Below are positions 1-11,620 of a DNA stretch of 64,000 nt, piece after piece. Position numbers and translations under genes: made by a program. This stretch comes from Rhodamnia argentea (lineage: Eukaryota > Streptophyta > Magnoliopsida > Myrtales > Myrtaceae), in assembly GCF_020921035.1 (NCBI RefSeq), contig NC_063157.1, positions 23,887,015 to 23,951,014 on the forward strand, in the 5' to 3' direction. How positions within the stretch are numbered: the stretch's first letter is position 1; each line of letters opens with the position of its first letter. Below the pieces are notes generated by a model, which saw only the letters and a list, made by a program, of their open reading frames with translations, had not been told where the DNA came from and made no database searches.

Positions 1-661
1 ATTGACGATCGCGTCAATCTGATCCAACATCTGCTGCCGGAGATCGGGGTCTTTGATGCCCAGATCGTCGTGGGAGATGTCCCCAGGGACGAGGGTCACC
101 TTTTCCGTGACGAGCGCCTTGAGATCCGGCCCGCATTTTTCCTTGAGCACTCTGAACAAGTCCTTACCGATGACCTTCGGAAGGCAGCCATGAAAATACA
201 TGAAAAGGATGAATCAAAACCATGCATGAGATACTCACCAAATTTGCACATTCCATGCAGAAAAAGGGACAAGAATGCTCACGATGCCCAAATGGAGTAA
301 ATTTGCCAAAAAGGGTCTGCCCAAAGTAAACCCCTTTTCGCATGCAGCACCCTCTAAAGTTTCTTTCCTAGGGCACGATTTACTAGTTCCCCTCACTGGA
401 ACACATAAATGAAACATTGCTCTTTTCTCACTAGTTTGCCTTTTTTGGGGTTCTGCCGGAGGGTTTTTGCTGGCAAAAAGAAGTGAGTTGATTGTGCAAA
501 CCTCGTTATGGAAACGGTGAGCAGCTGCTTTAGCATCTGAAGCTCTCAACAGAAGGAAAAGCTTCTTCACATTTGGTTGAACCCTCAAGATCTTCTCCAG
601 AAAGACTGCACTCGCAGTCACACCCACACAGAAAAGTTGCATCAGACAAAAATGAGCTCAC

Positions 662-694
<33 letters not shown>

Positions 695-799
695 GAGAGA
701 CAGAGAGACAGAGAGATTACTCTTGGCAAGAAACCCAGTTGCACCGGTGACTAAAATGGTCTTGTTCTCCAGAAACTGGATCAAACTTCCCATCTCCAT
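1..799 (-). CDS. FAR: Fatty acyl-CoA reductase (FAR), 5' part, runs off left edge
   Basis: Alcohol-forming fatty acyl-CoA reductases use NADPH to reduce long-chain acyl-CoAs to primary alcohols for wax, suberin or pollen-wall lipids. Three exons are visible: 721-799, 502-605 and 1-174 (continuing outside). Joining them keeps one frame. Exon 1 begins MEMGSLIQFLENK and carries the NAD(P)-binding motif TGATGFLAK. The Ile codon after it is split by intron 1 (donor A|GTAATC, acceptor GTGCAG|TC), giving KIFLEKILRVQPNVKKL. Exon 2 ends HNE at GAG|GTTTGC and exon 3 starts VIGKDLFRVLKE. The order matches the family N-terminus (Rossmann domain). The start is the MEM at 797-799; an upstream in-frame Met at 835 would add 12 residues not typical of the family. 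Intron 1 contains a long GA repeat. The C-terminal FAR_C domain lies outside the window, so which FAR paralogue this is cannot be decided. Whether the gene is intact is unknown beyond codon 119. Confidence 0.93.
662..716. repeat. Imperfect GA microsatellite in FAR intron 1
   Basis: A run of GA dinucleotides broken by a few GGGA and CAGA interruptions fills most of FAR intron 1. Read on the minus strand it is a CT-rich tract about 60 bases upstream of the exon 2 acceptor, so it may double as part of a polypyrimidine region. Confidence 0.9.
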
Positions 800-958
800 T
801 TCCAAGGGAGAGAGAGAGAAAAAGAGTGTGGGCAATGAAGCAGATGGAGAGATGAAGAGTACCCTTTGAATGAGTAAGAGAGAACTCAGAAGGACACAGT
901 CTCTATTAAAGCCCCCTCAAGATTCTCCTCTGCAAATTTTTGATGCAGCAGCATGGAT

Positions 959-966
959 CATATATG
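959..966 (-). promoter_or_regulatory. Possible TATA box of the FAR gene
   Basis: The palindromic octamer CATATATG lies about 160 bases upstream of the FAR start codon, in AT-rich surroundings and at a spacing compatible with a plant 5' leader of about 130 bases. No other TATA-like site stands out between 800 and 1000. This is positional inference only. Confidence 0.3.
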
Positions 967-3900
967 CTCTCGCAAGCCGGTGGAGTGCACGCAACTTGAA
1001 CTTGTTGGTGATTTTTTTTCTCCCAAAAAGAAGAAAGTATTTAATTAGGGTCGCTCAAATAACAAGTACACCGATGCTTTTGGCCCGACATCCAATTTCA
1101 AATCACAGATTTTGCTAATATAATAGTCTCTGAGTAATTGTGTCTGTGAGGATAATAACATGTCGTAGGCCACAAATATTTGAAAGAGTAAATCTCACAA
1201 CAATTTTAACTATTTATTATTTGTTTTTATTGTGGTTAGAAATAAACTATTAGTCTCACAGTGAATTAATAACCGTCATGCTCTCGACCCGGCCATATAT
1301 CCACCTACTCCTATCACTACTAAATTGTGCATATGGACCGATTTTCACTTGTTTTATGTGAGATTAATCGTCTGTCAACCCTTGTAAGATGATTACTATA
1401 GACAATCAACATGCACTTTGTTACTATTTACATTCCCTAGATATTTCTTTATATGTTTGTTTGTTTATTTATTTCTGGTGAGTCCACTCACCTAAATCTG
1501 CACCTATACGGCTCCCAAAAACCTGCCCACCGCACACAATTTAACCCGTACATTTTGGAGGTCAGGTTGCAGGTTTGGCTTCCACGTACACACCACCCGA
1601 GAACTCTCAACAGCGTCATTAAGTCTGATTACCGAGTAACAAATTCTAATTAATCTGCTTATCGCGATTAATGCGACCTTCGCCATCATTCCTCGATTGG
1701 AATGTCATTTGACCTGTCTCCTGCCCCGTGGCTCGTGACCCTTTGACATCATTATCAAACCTAAATCCTAGTTAGGAGCTCATTGTTCACCTAAAAACCA
1801 TGCGAATCCCAATCTCTGGCACACCTATCAAGACCACACGACACGATTGCACAGTGTGTTAGCTGGGAGGGAGGGAGGGGGAGGGGAGGTGTGTTCATGG
1901 CGCTTAGGCTTTCGGCCGCCCTTCTAGATCGGTCATTTAGTTCACTTTCTGACAGGGTGCGGTGGATACATGTGTATAATCTTTGATGAGGTGTTGGCAG
2001 AGATGACGGATGAAGGGAAATCCCCTGCGGTCCAAGCGATAAGCGCGTTCATTTTCTTCGCTCGGAGACTTAAAGAGTACGGGGAGGCTCATGGCCGATG
2101 GGACTAGCCACATCTCGTATAATTGTGCTACATACCGGGGATGAGTCCAAACACATGTTGGTGTAAAGTTATTAAGATCTTGGATGAGGGAATAGGGCCG
2201 CCCTTAGAAAAATTGCTTCTATATGAACATATGTCGGTGCTTTGCTAGCATAACCGTTTTTGAATAACTATGAGACACAACATATTGTGGGTCACAAATT
2301 CTTGAAGGAATGGACGACTTTGCAATAATTTTTAATTATTTGGAATTTTAGTTTTTGCCCGTAACATGTTGTTAATCTTATAGTGAACTAAGAACAACTG
2401 CATAATTATTTCTCTTTTATCTTATATGGTTCAAAAAAGGAAGTTGAAAACTTATAAAAGAAGTTCGTTGCACAACGAGCATCCTAGGTAGAATTTTCAA
2501 TTTCATTCACCTCACTTTAAATCTAACATCAACACAAACCCTAAAGATAAACTTTTTTCTTATGATAATTCTAGTCGGGATATGACTGGATGTGATAAAA
2601 TAAGAAATCCAAAGATTTTTTCATATCAAGTCTATTGTTTGGTGAACTATGGATTTAAAGTCGGATAAGCGAGAGGCCGACGCAAATGAGATCGACTATG
2701 TTTTGCTAACTTCAAGATGCATAGGAAATTATTCGATGATGAGCTCTGATGAGTGAGTTGTTGTTGAGCGGAGGTTTGTGCCATCTAAATTTAGGCATAA
2801 TATTGACGGAGCAATCCTCGTAAAATTAGGGTCTTGATTTGGAGTCGAATTCTTTGAGAATGACTCGCTACCCGTACTCGTTGTCTTTTCGAGTAAGTAA
2901 ACAAATGCTGAACAATCTAATTATTTAGCCTCTTTTCACAAGTTGAAGATATACTTACCAAGTCTTCCAAAAGAGCTACCTTGAGAGTCGACGATCAACA
3001 TCAAGTTCTTCATAATATGTCAAGACCCTTTTCAAATGCTGGAAAGGTTAAAGCGGTTAAAGAACAATGAATGTGATTTCATTTCACGCCAGACAATGGA
3101 TTAAAGAACGTGATCGTAGAGATACATGACTTTGTAGCCAGAGACCCCAACCTAATGCTGCTACAGAGGCGGCCACACTTGACGATCGCCGACTCCCAAG
3201 AGGCGGTCCCTAGCCGTAGGGACGGTCCAACGCAGCAGAGATGCGGTCTAGCACGGTAGAGAGGCGGCCCAATGCAAAGGAGAGGCAATGGTCGTAGGAA
3301 AACATGATTTTGCTCGTATCTGCTCTCTTAAAGAATCATATCTTGGTTTATCACATCCCATCCCTTAGGATATTTTTTTCCGTGATATATCCCCTCTATA
3401 TCCCCTTTATCCTATACTAGGTAGCTACCAAATAGAGAATATGATAATATATCCTATCCTGGCTTATATCACGTCGACCAAACGCAGGCTAAGTGTTTCG
3501 AAAGCAAACTGTTTCCAAACCCTAATAAAATCTTAGACTTAGTAGCTCATCAAAAATATCACGCAACCAATTATCATTGAGTTATAAATTCTAAATGGAA
3601 ATAATTCCATTTCCGCAACGCTAGAGATACTAAAATTGTTACTTTTAAACAGTAGGAAAGCTTCTCCGAGGATATATCGCTGATTTTGCCATCATTTACT
3701 TATCGAGGATTTCGCGTTCATACGTTTCAAGTAAGCTAATTCATGTTCCAATATCGCGGCAGTAGAAACGGAATCAAGAACTTAATCAGCCCGAATTAGG
3801 GATAAAACCAACAAGCCCTTCCTTATCAGTCGGTGATTAAGGAAGTTTACTCATACCCATTAGAAGCGAGTCTCCTCACAGTTAAGGGTTCTCCAAGTTT

Positions 3901-4542
3901 TTTCATTGCAGCTAAATTCTTCACCAGGAAAATTAGTGGAGATAGACCTTTCATGAGATAAAATTAGAGGGACGTCAACGTAGGAAGTTGTTGTTGGTGG
4001 TGGCGTCCCTTAGAATTCAAGTCGAAGATATTTTTTTACCTCGTTACTCCATGTCCTATTAAGACCGAGCCGACCCCAGTTGATGAACTTGTCGACATCA
4101 TGCGATCCCATCAATTTGTAACATCCAAAACGTTATAACATCATGTGAAGCAAAAGAAACGGACCCGCTCCCAGTATCTTTGTCACACAGAGATGGGAAG
4201 AGAGAGTTGTTGGATGAGTAGTCGAACGCTCGTTTGGACGCAAAAAATCCCATGCACGACTCACGGCGTCCCCAATCACCCGGCGAATCCCATGCCCGAG
4301 ACCGGTTCCGTGCATCCATGTGGGGTTCATTATGGGATCGGACGTGCTTCTGTTGAGTGAGATGTGAAACTGCCGCTGTCCGGGTCATGACCTGCCTTTT
4401 TCTTTTTTTCAACCGATTCACACGAAGAAGAAGACCTGTTTCTTACACCAGCTGCGGCGCTGGTTAGCAGTCGGCACTGATTGCGGCGAATCCTCTGCTG
4501 GACAAGGAGCAGCTTTTACTGAGGCGAGTTTTCCAACTCCAA
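967..4542. other. Intergenic, no gene recognised
   Basis: Both strands were read and no open frame resembles a known family. The stretch is AT-rich with short GC-rich islands. Notable pieces are a run of G triplets at about 1867-1890 and loosely repeated GAGGCGG units at about 3165-3290. Sequence around 2570-2660 and 3360-3490 has the look of MITE remnants (stacked TATCC-type motifs, ending near CCAAACGCAGG), but no paired ends could be shown. Confidence 0.5.
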
Positions 4543-4561
4543 CTCTCTCTCTCTCTCTCTC
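4543..4561. repeat. CT microsatellite
   Basis: Short perfect CT dinucleotide run between unassigned sequences. Confidence 0.85.
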
Positions 4562-4796
4562 TAAAAGGATGGGTAGAAATGTTATCATTAGAGTTGAATA
4601 TGTATTTTATCGTGTAATCATGTCGAATGTATTATGTGTTATTAGCTGAATTAGATAAAGAAATTTAACAAATGAATTAATAAATTTTGTCATCTTCTCC
4701 TCTTGGGTGGTCCCTGATCGGTTTCTGTAAATTGTTTTTCAGCAATGTTGTTGCTTCTACGAGACTTTCAGATGTGATTGACTTCATTGTTGACAT

Positions 4797-5318
4797 GACA
4801 CTACCGACGCTAACGTAGACTTTTTTAAATAATATTTTAACAGTTTTTATAACTTTCTACAAATTTTTTCTATTCCTTAGTTTTTTTTCCCCATTCCCTA
4901 GGGCCGAGACGCCCTCGTCGGCACCGGGCGAGGGATGTGCTACCCTGTTGCCCTTGCCGGATCTAACCGGGGTGTTGCGAGCCTCGTCCGGACCAGGCAA
5001 TGGCCATGACAACCTCGTTGGCATTGGATGAGGGTGTCTTGGGCTAGCGACCCTCGTCGGAACTAAGGGTTGGGGAAAAAATTAAAAGAAAAGAAAAAAA
5101 AAGGAAAAATCATAAAAAGTTAAAACTTACTAAAATATTATTTAAATAAAGTCCGCATCGGCGCCATCCAAATCCGACATGATAGTACCTGTCAAAATTA
5201 ATCGGATGGACTAAATTAGCTCAAATGTAAAAGGTTTATAACTGAATTGATAAAAAAAAGGGTTCGGACCGAATTGACACAATTACAAAATGTTTATGAC
5301 TTTTTTGATAACTCTCCT
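4797..5318. mobile_element. MULE-like MITE, 5'-truncated copy (family 1, copy a)
   Basis: The right end has the family signature: two successive versions of an 'aactgaattgacacaatta' type block followed by a TTTTTTGATAA end (5228-5318). The interior carries the family's GC-rich core, with CCCTCGTCGGCACC-type repeats at 4900-5060, then AAAAG-rich DNA. The left terminal repeat seen in the complete copies at 6339 and 44635 is missing, so this copy is truncated or rearranged. Confidence 0.6.
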
Positions 5319-6105
5319 GCTGTCCAAAGCAAAGACTACTTTTGAGTAGATGAAGGAGATCTTGAGAGAGGTCTCTGCAAACGAAAGGGTCCCATAGTTT
5401 TGCTCATCGTTCGTATTTCTTTTGGGGCACCCTTGTTTTGGTGTCGATCTGCATTTGGTGAGTGAAAGAAGATGCTCTTATGATGATCCTCGAGTGAGCA
5501 ATTCAGCGAAGACCCATGTGGAAGACCGGGTTTCCAATCGGATGGCAACCCGAATCGATTCTTTCGAGCTCTACCTCTCCACCTCTGTGTCGTAGACGGG
5601 GGTTTCCGACCCTCGCACAAAGTTTGCATGGACAACGGCGGTGGAAGCCGAAGCAACTAGACACGACTTGGGATTTGCCAAATTCCTACATTTTATCTTA
5701 AGCTGCACCAAACGTATGATGGGATATTTTACAATTTACGAGGTATATTCAGAGGATTTTTAGTGTTAACTTATCACATGTTGTCCCAATTCATACCCAG
5801 ACGACCAAATGCAGCCATAGAGTATGTTTTAGGATGGAACAAATGATTCGTAAAGAATTATTCTTCATGAATTTGATCGGCTTAATTAACCGCTGAGAAC
5901 AAGTGAGCTCATGTTTTCTCGTACTTTCACCGAGAGAAATGAATACAGGTTCCATATAATTAAATGTGGGAGTTACTCAGCTGTAACTAACTATTAAGGT
6001 TTTCCTTAATCGATTTTGATGGATGATGGGAGCATAAAGTCAGAATAAGATTGAAAACTTGAAACGGAGTACTATTTTTTTCCACAGGCTTATTAGTGCG
6101 ATGTA
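5319..6105. other. Intergenic, nothing recognised
   Basis: The frames on either strand at 5336-5700 are mutually overlapping and match no family I know. No RNA gene or paired terminal repeat was seen. Confidence 0.4.
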
Positions 6106-6338
6106 TCCCCACTTCTCGTTGAGTCAAATCCGTCCCTCCTTCCTTTCTTCGATTTGGGAAAGGTCTCGTTTACTTTCATTTTAGAGTTTTGATTACTCAA
6201 TTATAAGTAAATGTTCAATCTAATCTCTCAACTATATGAAAATTTTCAATGTTGACTAAATATACTGATTTTACTTCCAATTCGTTATATTAAAAACTCA
6301 AAGCGTAATAGTATTTTTTTTTCCCACGTGTTTAGTGG

Positions 6339-6780
6339 GGGAAAATTATCAAAAAAATCTTAAACATATTATAATTATGCCGATTTAATCCTAATTTTTT
6401 TTTCCAATTGAGTCCTAAACCTCCTTCATTTCCTTCAATTTATTCTATTTGGCCAACATTGACGTAAACAATTTTTAATATTTTTCTTTTTCTTTTTTTA
6501 TTTTCTTTCTTCTTCTTTTTTTTCCCTTCCTACTTTGGCCAGCGAGCTCCAGCAACAGTGGGAAGCAACAAAAAAAAAAGAGAGAAAAATAAAATAAAAT
6601 TATCAATAATAAATATTAAAATAATATTCAAAACTATCCAAGTCAGCACCAATAAGCCAAATGTATTGAATTGACGCAATTACAAAAGGTTTAGAACTCA
6701 ATTGAAAAAAAAAAAAAGAGGTTTAGGACTAAATTGGCACAATTACAATAGGTATAGAATTTTTTTGGTGATTTTCTCTC
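6339..6780. mobile_element. Complete MULE-like MITE with target duplication (family 1, copy b)
   Basis: Terminal inverted repeats of about 55 bases: the left end reads GGGAAAATTATC..., and the right end in reverse complement reads GAGAAAATCACC... followed by matching sequence up to 'ttagtcctaa'. The flanks are directly repeated: TTTAGTGG at 6331-6338 and 6781-6788 (8 bases, possibly 9 with one mismatch). Long TIRs with an 8-9 base duplication fit a Mutator-like origin better than hAT. There is no coding capacity. The interior has a poly-pyrimidine stretch and a short GC-rich piece (6535-6565). Confidence 0.8.
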
Positions 6781-6848
6781 TTTAGTGGTGGCAATAAATC
6801 CCCACTTCTCATTGAATCAATCCATCCCTCCTTTCATTGTCAGATTTT

Positions 6849-7331
6849 GGGAAATTGACAAATAATCCCCGAACTTTGATCTAATATGCAATATTATCTA
6901 TGAATTTTTAATTTATGCATGTGGTTCTTGAACTATTATTAAATGTTCAATTTAGTCCTTAAAATATATGAACATCTTCTTTATTGATCGAATCTGCTGA
7001 TCTAACTTCCAATTTGTTTAAATTTGAACGGTGCACAACAAAAATGAATTATATAAATAAGATTGATCTCAAATCAATATATAACAATCTACCTCATCAT
7101 ATAGGGATGGACCTTTTTAACACGCTAATTGTTGTTCCTTTTCTAAAATGGGTAAACAAAAAAATGGACAAGTTCACTCATCATTTTGGATAATATAATA
7201 ATCGACGTTATCAAATAACATCCGATTTTTCGTTTCAACAAACAGATCACGGACTAAATTGAAAAAATTAAAAGTTTAATGACGGCATCTACATTTAACT
7301 AAAGTTCAAGGTCCGTTTGTGTCATTCTCCC
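6849..7331. mobile_element. MITE with about 45-base terminal inverted repeats (family 2)
   Basis: The left end GGGAAATTGACAAATAATCC and the reverse complement of the right end, GGGAGAATGACACAAACGGA, align, and both run on into a matching 'gaacttt' block. The interior is AT-rich with no coding capacity. A diverged partial relative lies at about 6190-6330, upstream of copy b of family 1. Confidence 0.65.
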
Positions 7332-8733
7332 TTAAGTTCTCTTTCTCTATTCACGAAAATCCATTAACATGTCATTTGATACTTTGAAGCTTAATTTTAG
7401 GGAAATTTCCATAGAAATCTCTGTAATTTAGCAAAATTTAACAAGTACTCACTCCAAATTGGATTTCCTTTCCACCCCTTATTGAAGATTTAAAATTTCA
7501 ATATGGGGTCACCCTTTTTGGCAATTCAAACATTTACATGGTGGATTTCAAACATAGACTTTATCGTTAAATGTGGGCTTAATGATGTCAAAACCAATTA
7601 AAAATGTTAGTTGGAGGAGGTCACGCCTTAATCAATAGGTTGGCAAAAGAAGCTCTCTCTCCATGTGCAGGAATTCGAAACTGCTTTGATTATACGAGGG
7701 GAATCGCTAGTTTAGGCACGTGCATCCCGAGCCTAAAATCACGATCCTCACATGAATACCACATGCGAATATAGGTCTCTAACCTCTTATTTGTCGCCCC
7801 CGTTCATGGAAAATCCTCCCACAACATGTCCAATCAGTACTTAGAAACTAAAACTTAGGCGTGCCTGGCCATATTGGGAAGCCCTCTAGAGACAATTAAT
7901 GCAGTTAGGATGGTGGTGGTTGAATCTGTTTCGAGTAGCCGCCGGTAGCAGTCGTGGCATCGTCGACGCCGTCCAATTCCAGAGGTACTCGGTCCGTCAT
8001 TGAATGGAAAGATCATGACCCCGGGGTCGACTTCTTCTACCCCGCCCGGGGGGGGGACTTCATTTCGAGCTCTTGAAACAAATAAATGAAGAAGTTCAGG
8101 TGCTGTGTAAGAGTCAACGCAGCACGACCGACCGAAACCTATGTGCTTTTTCCATGACTCGTTCTGGGCTTATTGGTAGGAAAAACAGTAAGGGGGCAAG
8201 AGTTCTAGATTTCCCTCTTTCATATTTCCCTGGACAAGGAAAAGAGGAAGCAATAACGCAGCAGTACGTTCAGAAGTTGATCTAGGTGAGCAGTCCCTGT
8301 TAGGGTTCTTCTAGGTGGAAGACAGTTGCACCCCCATGTGATTACAGTCCAAAACATCAATCGTCACACGTCAATGGATATTAGATTGTACCCTTTTGAA
8401 TGGGGAGTTGTTTCGTGTCTGCTCTCACCAATATCATAATGGTAGATCAAACTCTGCCGTGTGCTCTTCAGAGATCTTTTTAAGCAGCAAGTTCTTTGTT
8501 TCTACACTGGTGAAACCTCCAGAAAGAGCCTAGCAAAAGTCAATTTCTTGTCATGATAAGTGAGCCTGGTACAGCAAAGGATGAGAAAAAGCAAAACTCT
8601 TTTCGTGTTATTCGTCGATATCCCTCGTGTCTGCTTGTGTTTTGCGCGTGATTTCGGCAAGAAGAGGGCATATTATATACGCTGGGGAAGCCCTAAAGAA
8701 GCGGGATTAGGTGTGCCTAGTCTCAGCCTCTTA
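7332..8733. other. Intergenic, nothing recognised
   Basis: Small frames at 8073-8285 and 8560-8745 have no recognisable domain. A GC-rich patch at 7900-8060, including a run of nine Gs, is unassigned. Confidence 0.4.
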
Positions 8734-9635
8734 GGGCGCGCATAATAATACTTCTATTTCGGAAATCAACTTCTAGTCAGAAGTTGATTTTTCTATTTTT
8801 ACTTAAGAAGTTGATTTCTGATCATATTAATTTGTTTAGTAACGGTTGAATATTTCTACTTCTAAAACATTATTAACAGAAAATTTTCCGTGAAGAATTA
8901 TTGTCGACGGTCAAAAAATTTCTACTTCATTTTAAAAATTTTAAAATTTCTTTAAAAAATAATTTTAATTATTAAAAAAATTATTTTCTTTTTTTAATTA
9001 TTATTTATTTTTTACTCCGCGCGGCTGGAGATGGCGACTCGGCGGCGGCGGTGGCCAACGGAGGGCGGTGGGTGGCGACGGTGGTGGTCGGTGATCAAGG
9101 CGACGGTGGGGCTGCGGGTGATGATTAGCGATCACAACCGGCGGTGGGTGGTGGGAAGCGGCGGTCGATGGTCGGCAGTTGGCGGTGGTCGCATGCGGCA
9201 ATGGGCGGTGGCTAGTGGTGGATGGCAATAGTGGTGGTCGGCGGTTGTCGGCGGCGGTGGCGGGTGTCGGTGGTCGGTGGTGGACGGCGGAGGCGGGCAT
9301 GATCAATAAGAGAGTGAGGGCATAATGAAAAGAAAGTGATACGAGAAGTACTTCGTGAGGTCTTTTTTTTTTTTTTTTATATCCAAGAAGTACTTCTTGA
9401 GTTTTTTTTTTTTTTTGTTGAAAGAAAGTTGAGAAGCTACTTTTTTTTACTTCTCAAATTGGGGGGAAAACAGCTTCAAAAGTGAAAATTCACTTCAGAA
9501 GTAAAAATTTCTTTCAGAAGTAAAAGTTTTACCAAACAGATTTCTGCTTTAGAAGTGATATTATCAAACTGATTTCTACTCTAAAAGCACTTCTGAAGCA
9601 GAAATATACTTTCGGAAGTGTTACTATGTGCACCC
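8734..9635. mobile_element. PIF/Harbinger-like MITE with TTA target duplication
   Basis: The left end GGGCGCGCATAATAATACTT and the reverse complement of the right end, GGGTGCACATAGTAACACTT, match at 16 of 20 positions. TTA flanks both sides (8731-8733 and 9636-9638), the three-base target typical of PIF/Harbinger. Both arms are filled with repeated AGAAGT/ACTTCT motifs, giving a strong fold-back. The core at 9020-9300 is a GGC/GGT-rich block whose long frames on both strands are low-complexity (Arg/Gly/Trp or Pro/His/Arg) and not convincing as genes. Confidence 0.75.
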
Positions 9636-10970
9636 TTACATTATTGCAGAAATTGCATGGCTGGGACACAATCAGCAGATGTCCTAATCAGTGACTTGTG
9701 AATAATCAATAGGAAAAGGGGTTTTCGTGCAGCTGAAGCTGAGCAAATCGACTCTTCACGGGTTATTATACCTGATAAGGAGGTTGGCTTAAACAAAGGG
9801 TAAATACCAAAGGGCCCTCTGAGGTGGGGTCGGGGGGACCTGTCGTCTCTGACATTGGCGATTAAATTCTGCAGACCAATCTACACGGCTGTGAGATATT
9901 TTACACCAGATAATTGTGTTCCTGTCTTCTTTTGGTCTAGATGGATTACATCATCGACATTTTACGGTAGTCGACGATTATGATCGACCTGATTCTCCAA
10001 TCGTCGAATACAGATTGAGTATTTCGCTCGGTCGACGTTAGCTGACAGTTCTTAGTCCTTGGAGCATAAGCCATTTGCCTAACTCTTCTCCCTTTAAACC
10101 AACTCGCCTAACTTTTCTTCTGCACTGTCTAACCAGAAGAAGGAAAGAATTGCAAAAAACGAGATTATTACAACTTCAGACGAGACCAAAGATTCGGACA
10201 GTGAACCTCCGGTCAGATCATTTTTTGTTAACACGTCAAATTCATTTTGTGGTTCCCTCGAAGTTCACCTGTGCGTGCCTAGGGTTTTGAGTTAGTAATC
10301 TTGTTGTTAACAACACCGGTCCACTTGTATAATCCCCCATTCTTTGCCGGGGATTGGTCGAACAACGATTTAACAATCAGAAGCATGATTGAAGGAAGAT
10401 TTCTCGATAGAGATTTGTCGGCGGGGTGGCGAATCAAGATGATCCAGATCCTCACCTTACCATGGTTCCCAAGAAAAAGGAAAAGCACAGAAAGAATGGA
10501 CCCGGATATGTATTAAGCAAGAAAGTTCTAAGAAATGACTTGTCGTCGCTGTCGGAATATCCATGTCCCGCGGATTTGGGGAAGATCACAGCATATCTTG
10601 CTGGCTAAGTCAGTTTCTGTGTTCAATTTTGCTCTCTCCTGACATATTAAAAATGATAGTTGTTCGACACTTTTAACAAATGTTTGTCCCACGAAAACCC
10701 TGCCAGAATGAAGCCACAACCTCTCAGCCCTTATCTTCAAACTTGTGCTAATTTAAGCCGTCGTGACAGCATTCAGGGACAAAAGATAACTTCATCAGAT
10801 CACCAAGATCTCCGACCTCTAATGTCAAAGAAACAAAAAGCAAAAGGGTAAGAAGAGACAAATGAATGAGCATAAGCCTCCTTGACAGGTAGGGTCAAAT
10901 ATGATTCACGTGGGATGAATCGGATGATAATCGAGAGTCCACTCTTGGAGGTGGGCAGGAGGTAAGATTA
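9636..10970. other. Intergenic, nothing recognised
   Basis: Several 60-71 codon frames occur on both strands between 10075 and 10850, but none shows a conserved motif and they overlap in conflicting frames. No RNA gene was seen. Confidence 0.4.
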
Positions 10971-11313
10971 GCCCAGAAATCAAATACATAAACTCATATG
11001 AGCAGAATTGCTAGAATTTATTGTTCTTTAAGTGCTACGCTATAATCATGATCATGAGTTAACCTCTGGAGCAATTTTAGAAACAATGAGACTGTGTAGG
11101 AATAATGTCAGGGAATTAGTGAAAAATCACGTCCTGTTGAAAGTAGCAACGAGTCAATCTTCAGTGGATTCCTCCAACGTCAACGGACAAACAAGTCCAA
11201 CAAGGGTGATACTGGGTGACACTTGATTACAGTACAGAGCAATTGATGTTTTCTGCACAGAAATCACATTCACAGAACTCGTGATATTTCAAACACCGTT
11301 GTTCCATGTCGGT

Positions 11314-11433
11314 GAGCGAACACAAAGCTCACATTGCTGCTTTTGTCAGGACTGAAATCGATCCTGAAGGGTTGAGCGAACACAGAGCTCCCATTGCTGC
11401 TTTTGTAAGGACTGAAATCGATCTTGAAAGGCA
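11314..11433. repeat. 60-base tandem duplication in unit A last exon
   Basis: Two adjacent 60-base units (11314-11373 and 11374-11433), both starting GAGCGAACACA and sharing ATTGCTGCTTTTGT. They correspond to the end of the Fn3-like domain on the minus strand. The length is a multiple of three. Confidence 0.85.
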
Positions 11434-11479
11434 TTCTTCGCCCTGCCTGAGAAAACCTAACCCGAGTGTTAGAATATAT

Positions 11480-11620
11480 AAATATTAAACCACGCCTTCT
11501 TCTATAAGCTTAAGCTTTTAGAACAGTTGATTGTGGTCCCATAAAATCTTTCATGGTATCGGAGCGGGAGGTCCCGAGTTCAAACATTTCCAGGCCCCTA
11601 TTTACCTCCCTAATGAATTT
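11480..11620. mobile_element. Retrotransposon-derived fragment with tRNA-Met primer-site motif
   Basis: Sequence not found in the sister subtilase copies interrupts unit A here. It contains TGGTATCGGAGC at about 11554, one mismatch from TGGTATCAGAGC, which is complementary to the 3' end of initiator tRNA-Met and is the usual primer-binding site of plant Copia/Gypsy elements. No flanking LTR pair is visible, so it is at most a remnant. A tRNA-related SINE is an alternative. Confidence 0.4.

Noticed and set aside
9001..9306. Paired long frames (Pro/His/Arg-rich and Trp/Arg/Gly-rich) at 9 kb
   Set aside because: Both are translations of a GGC/GGT repeat inside a MITE and show no domain.
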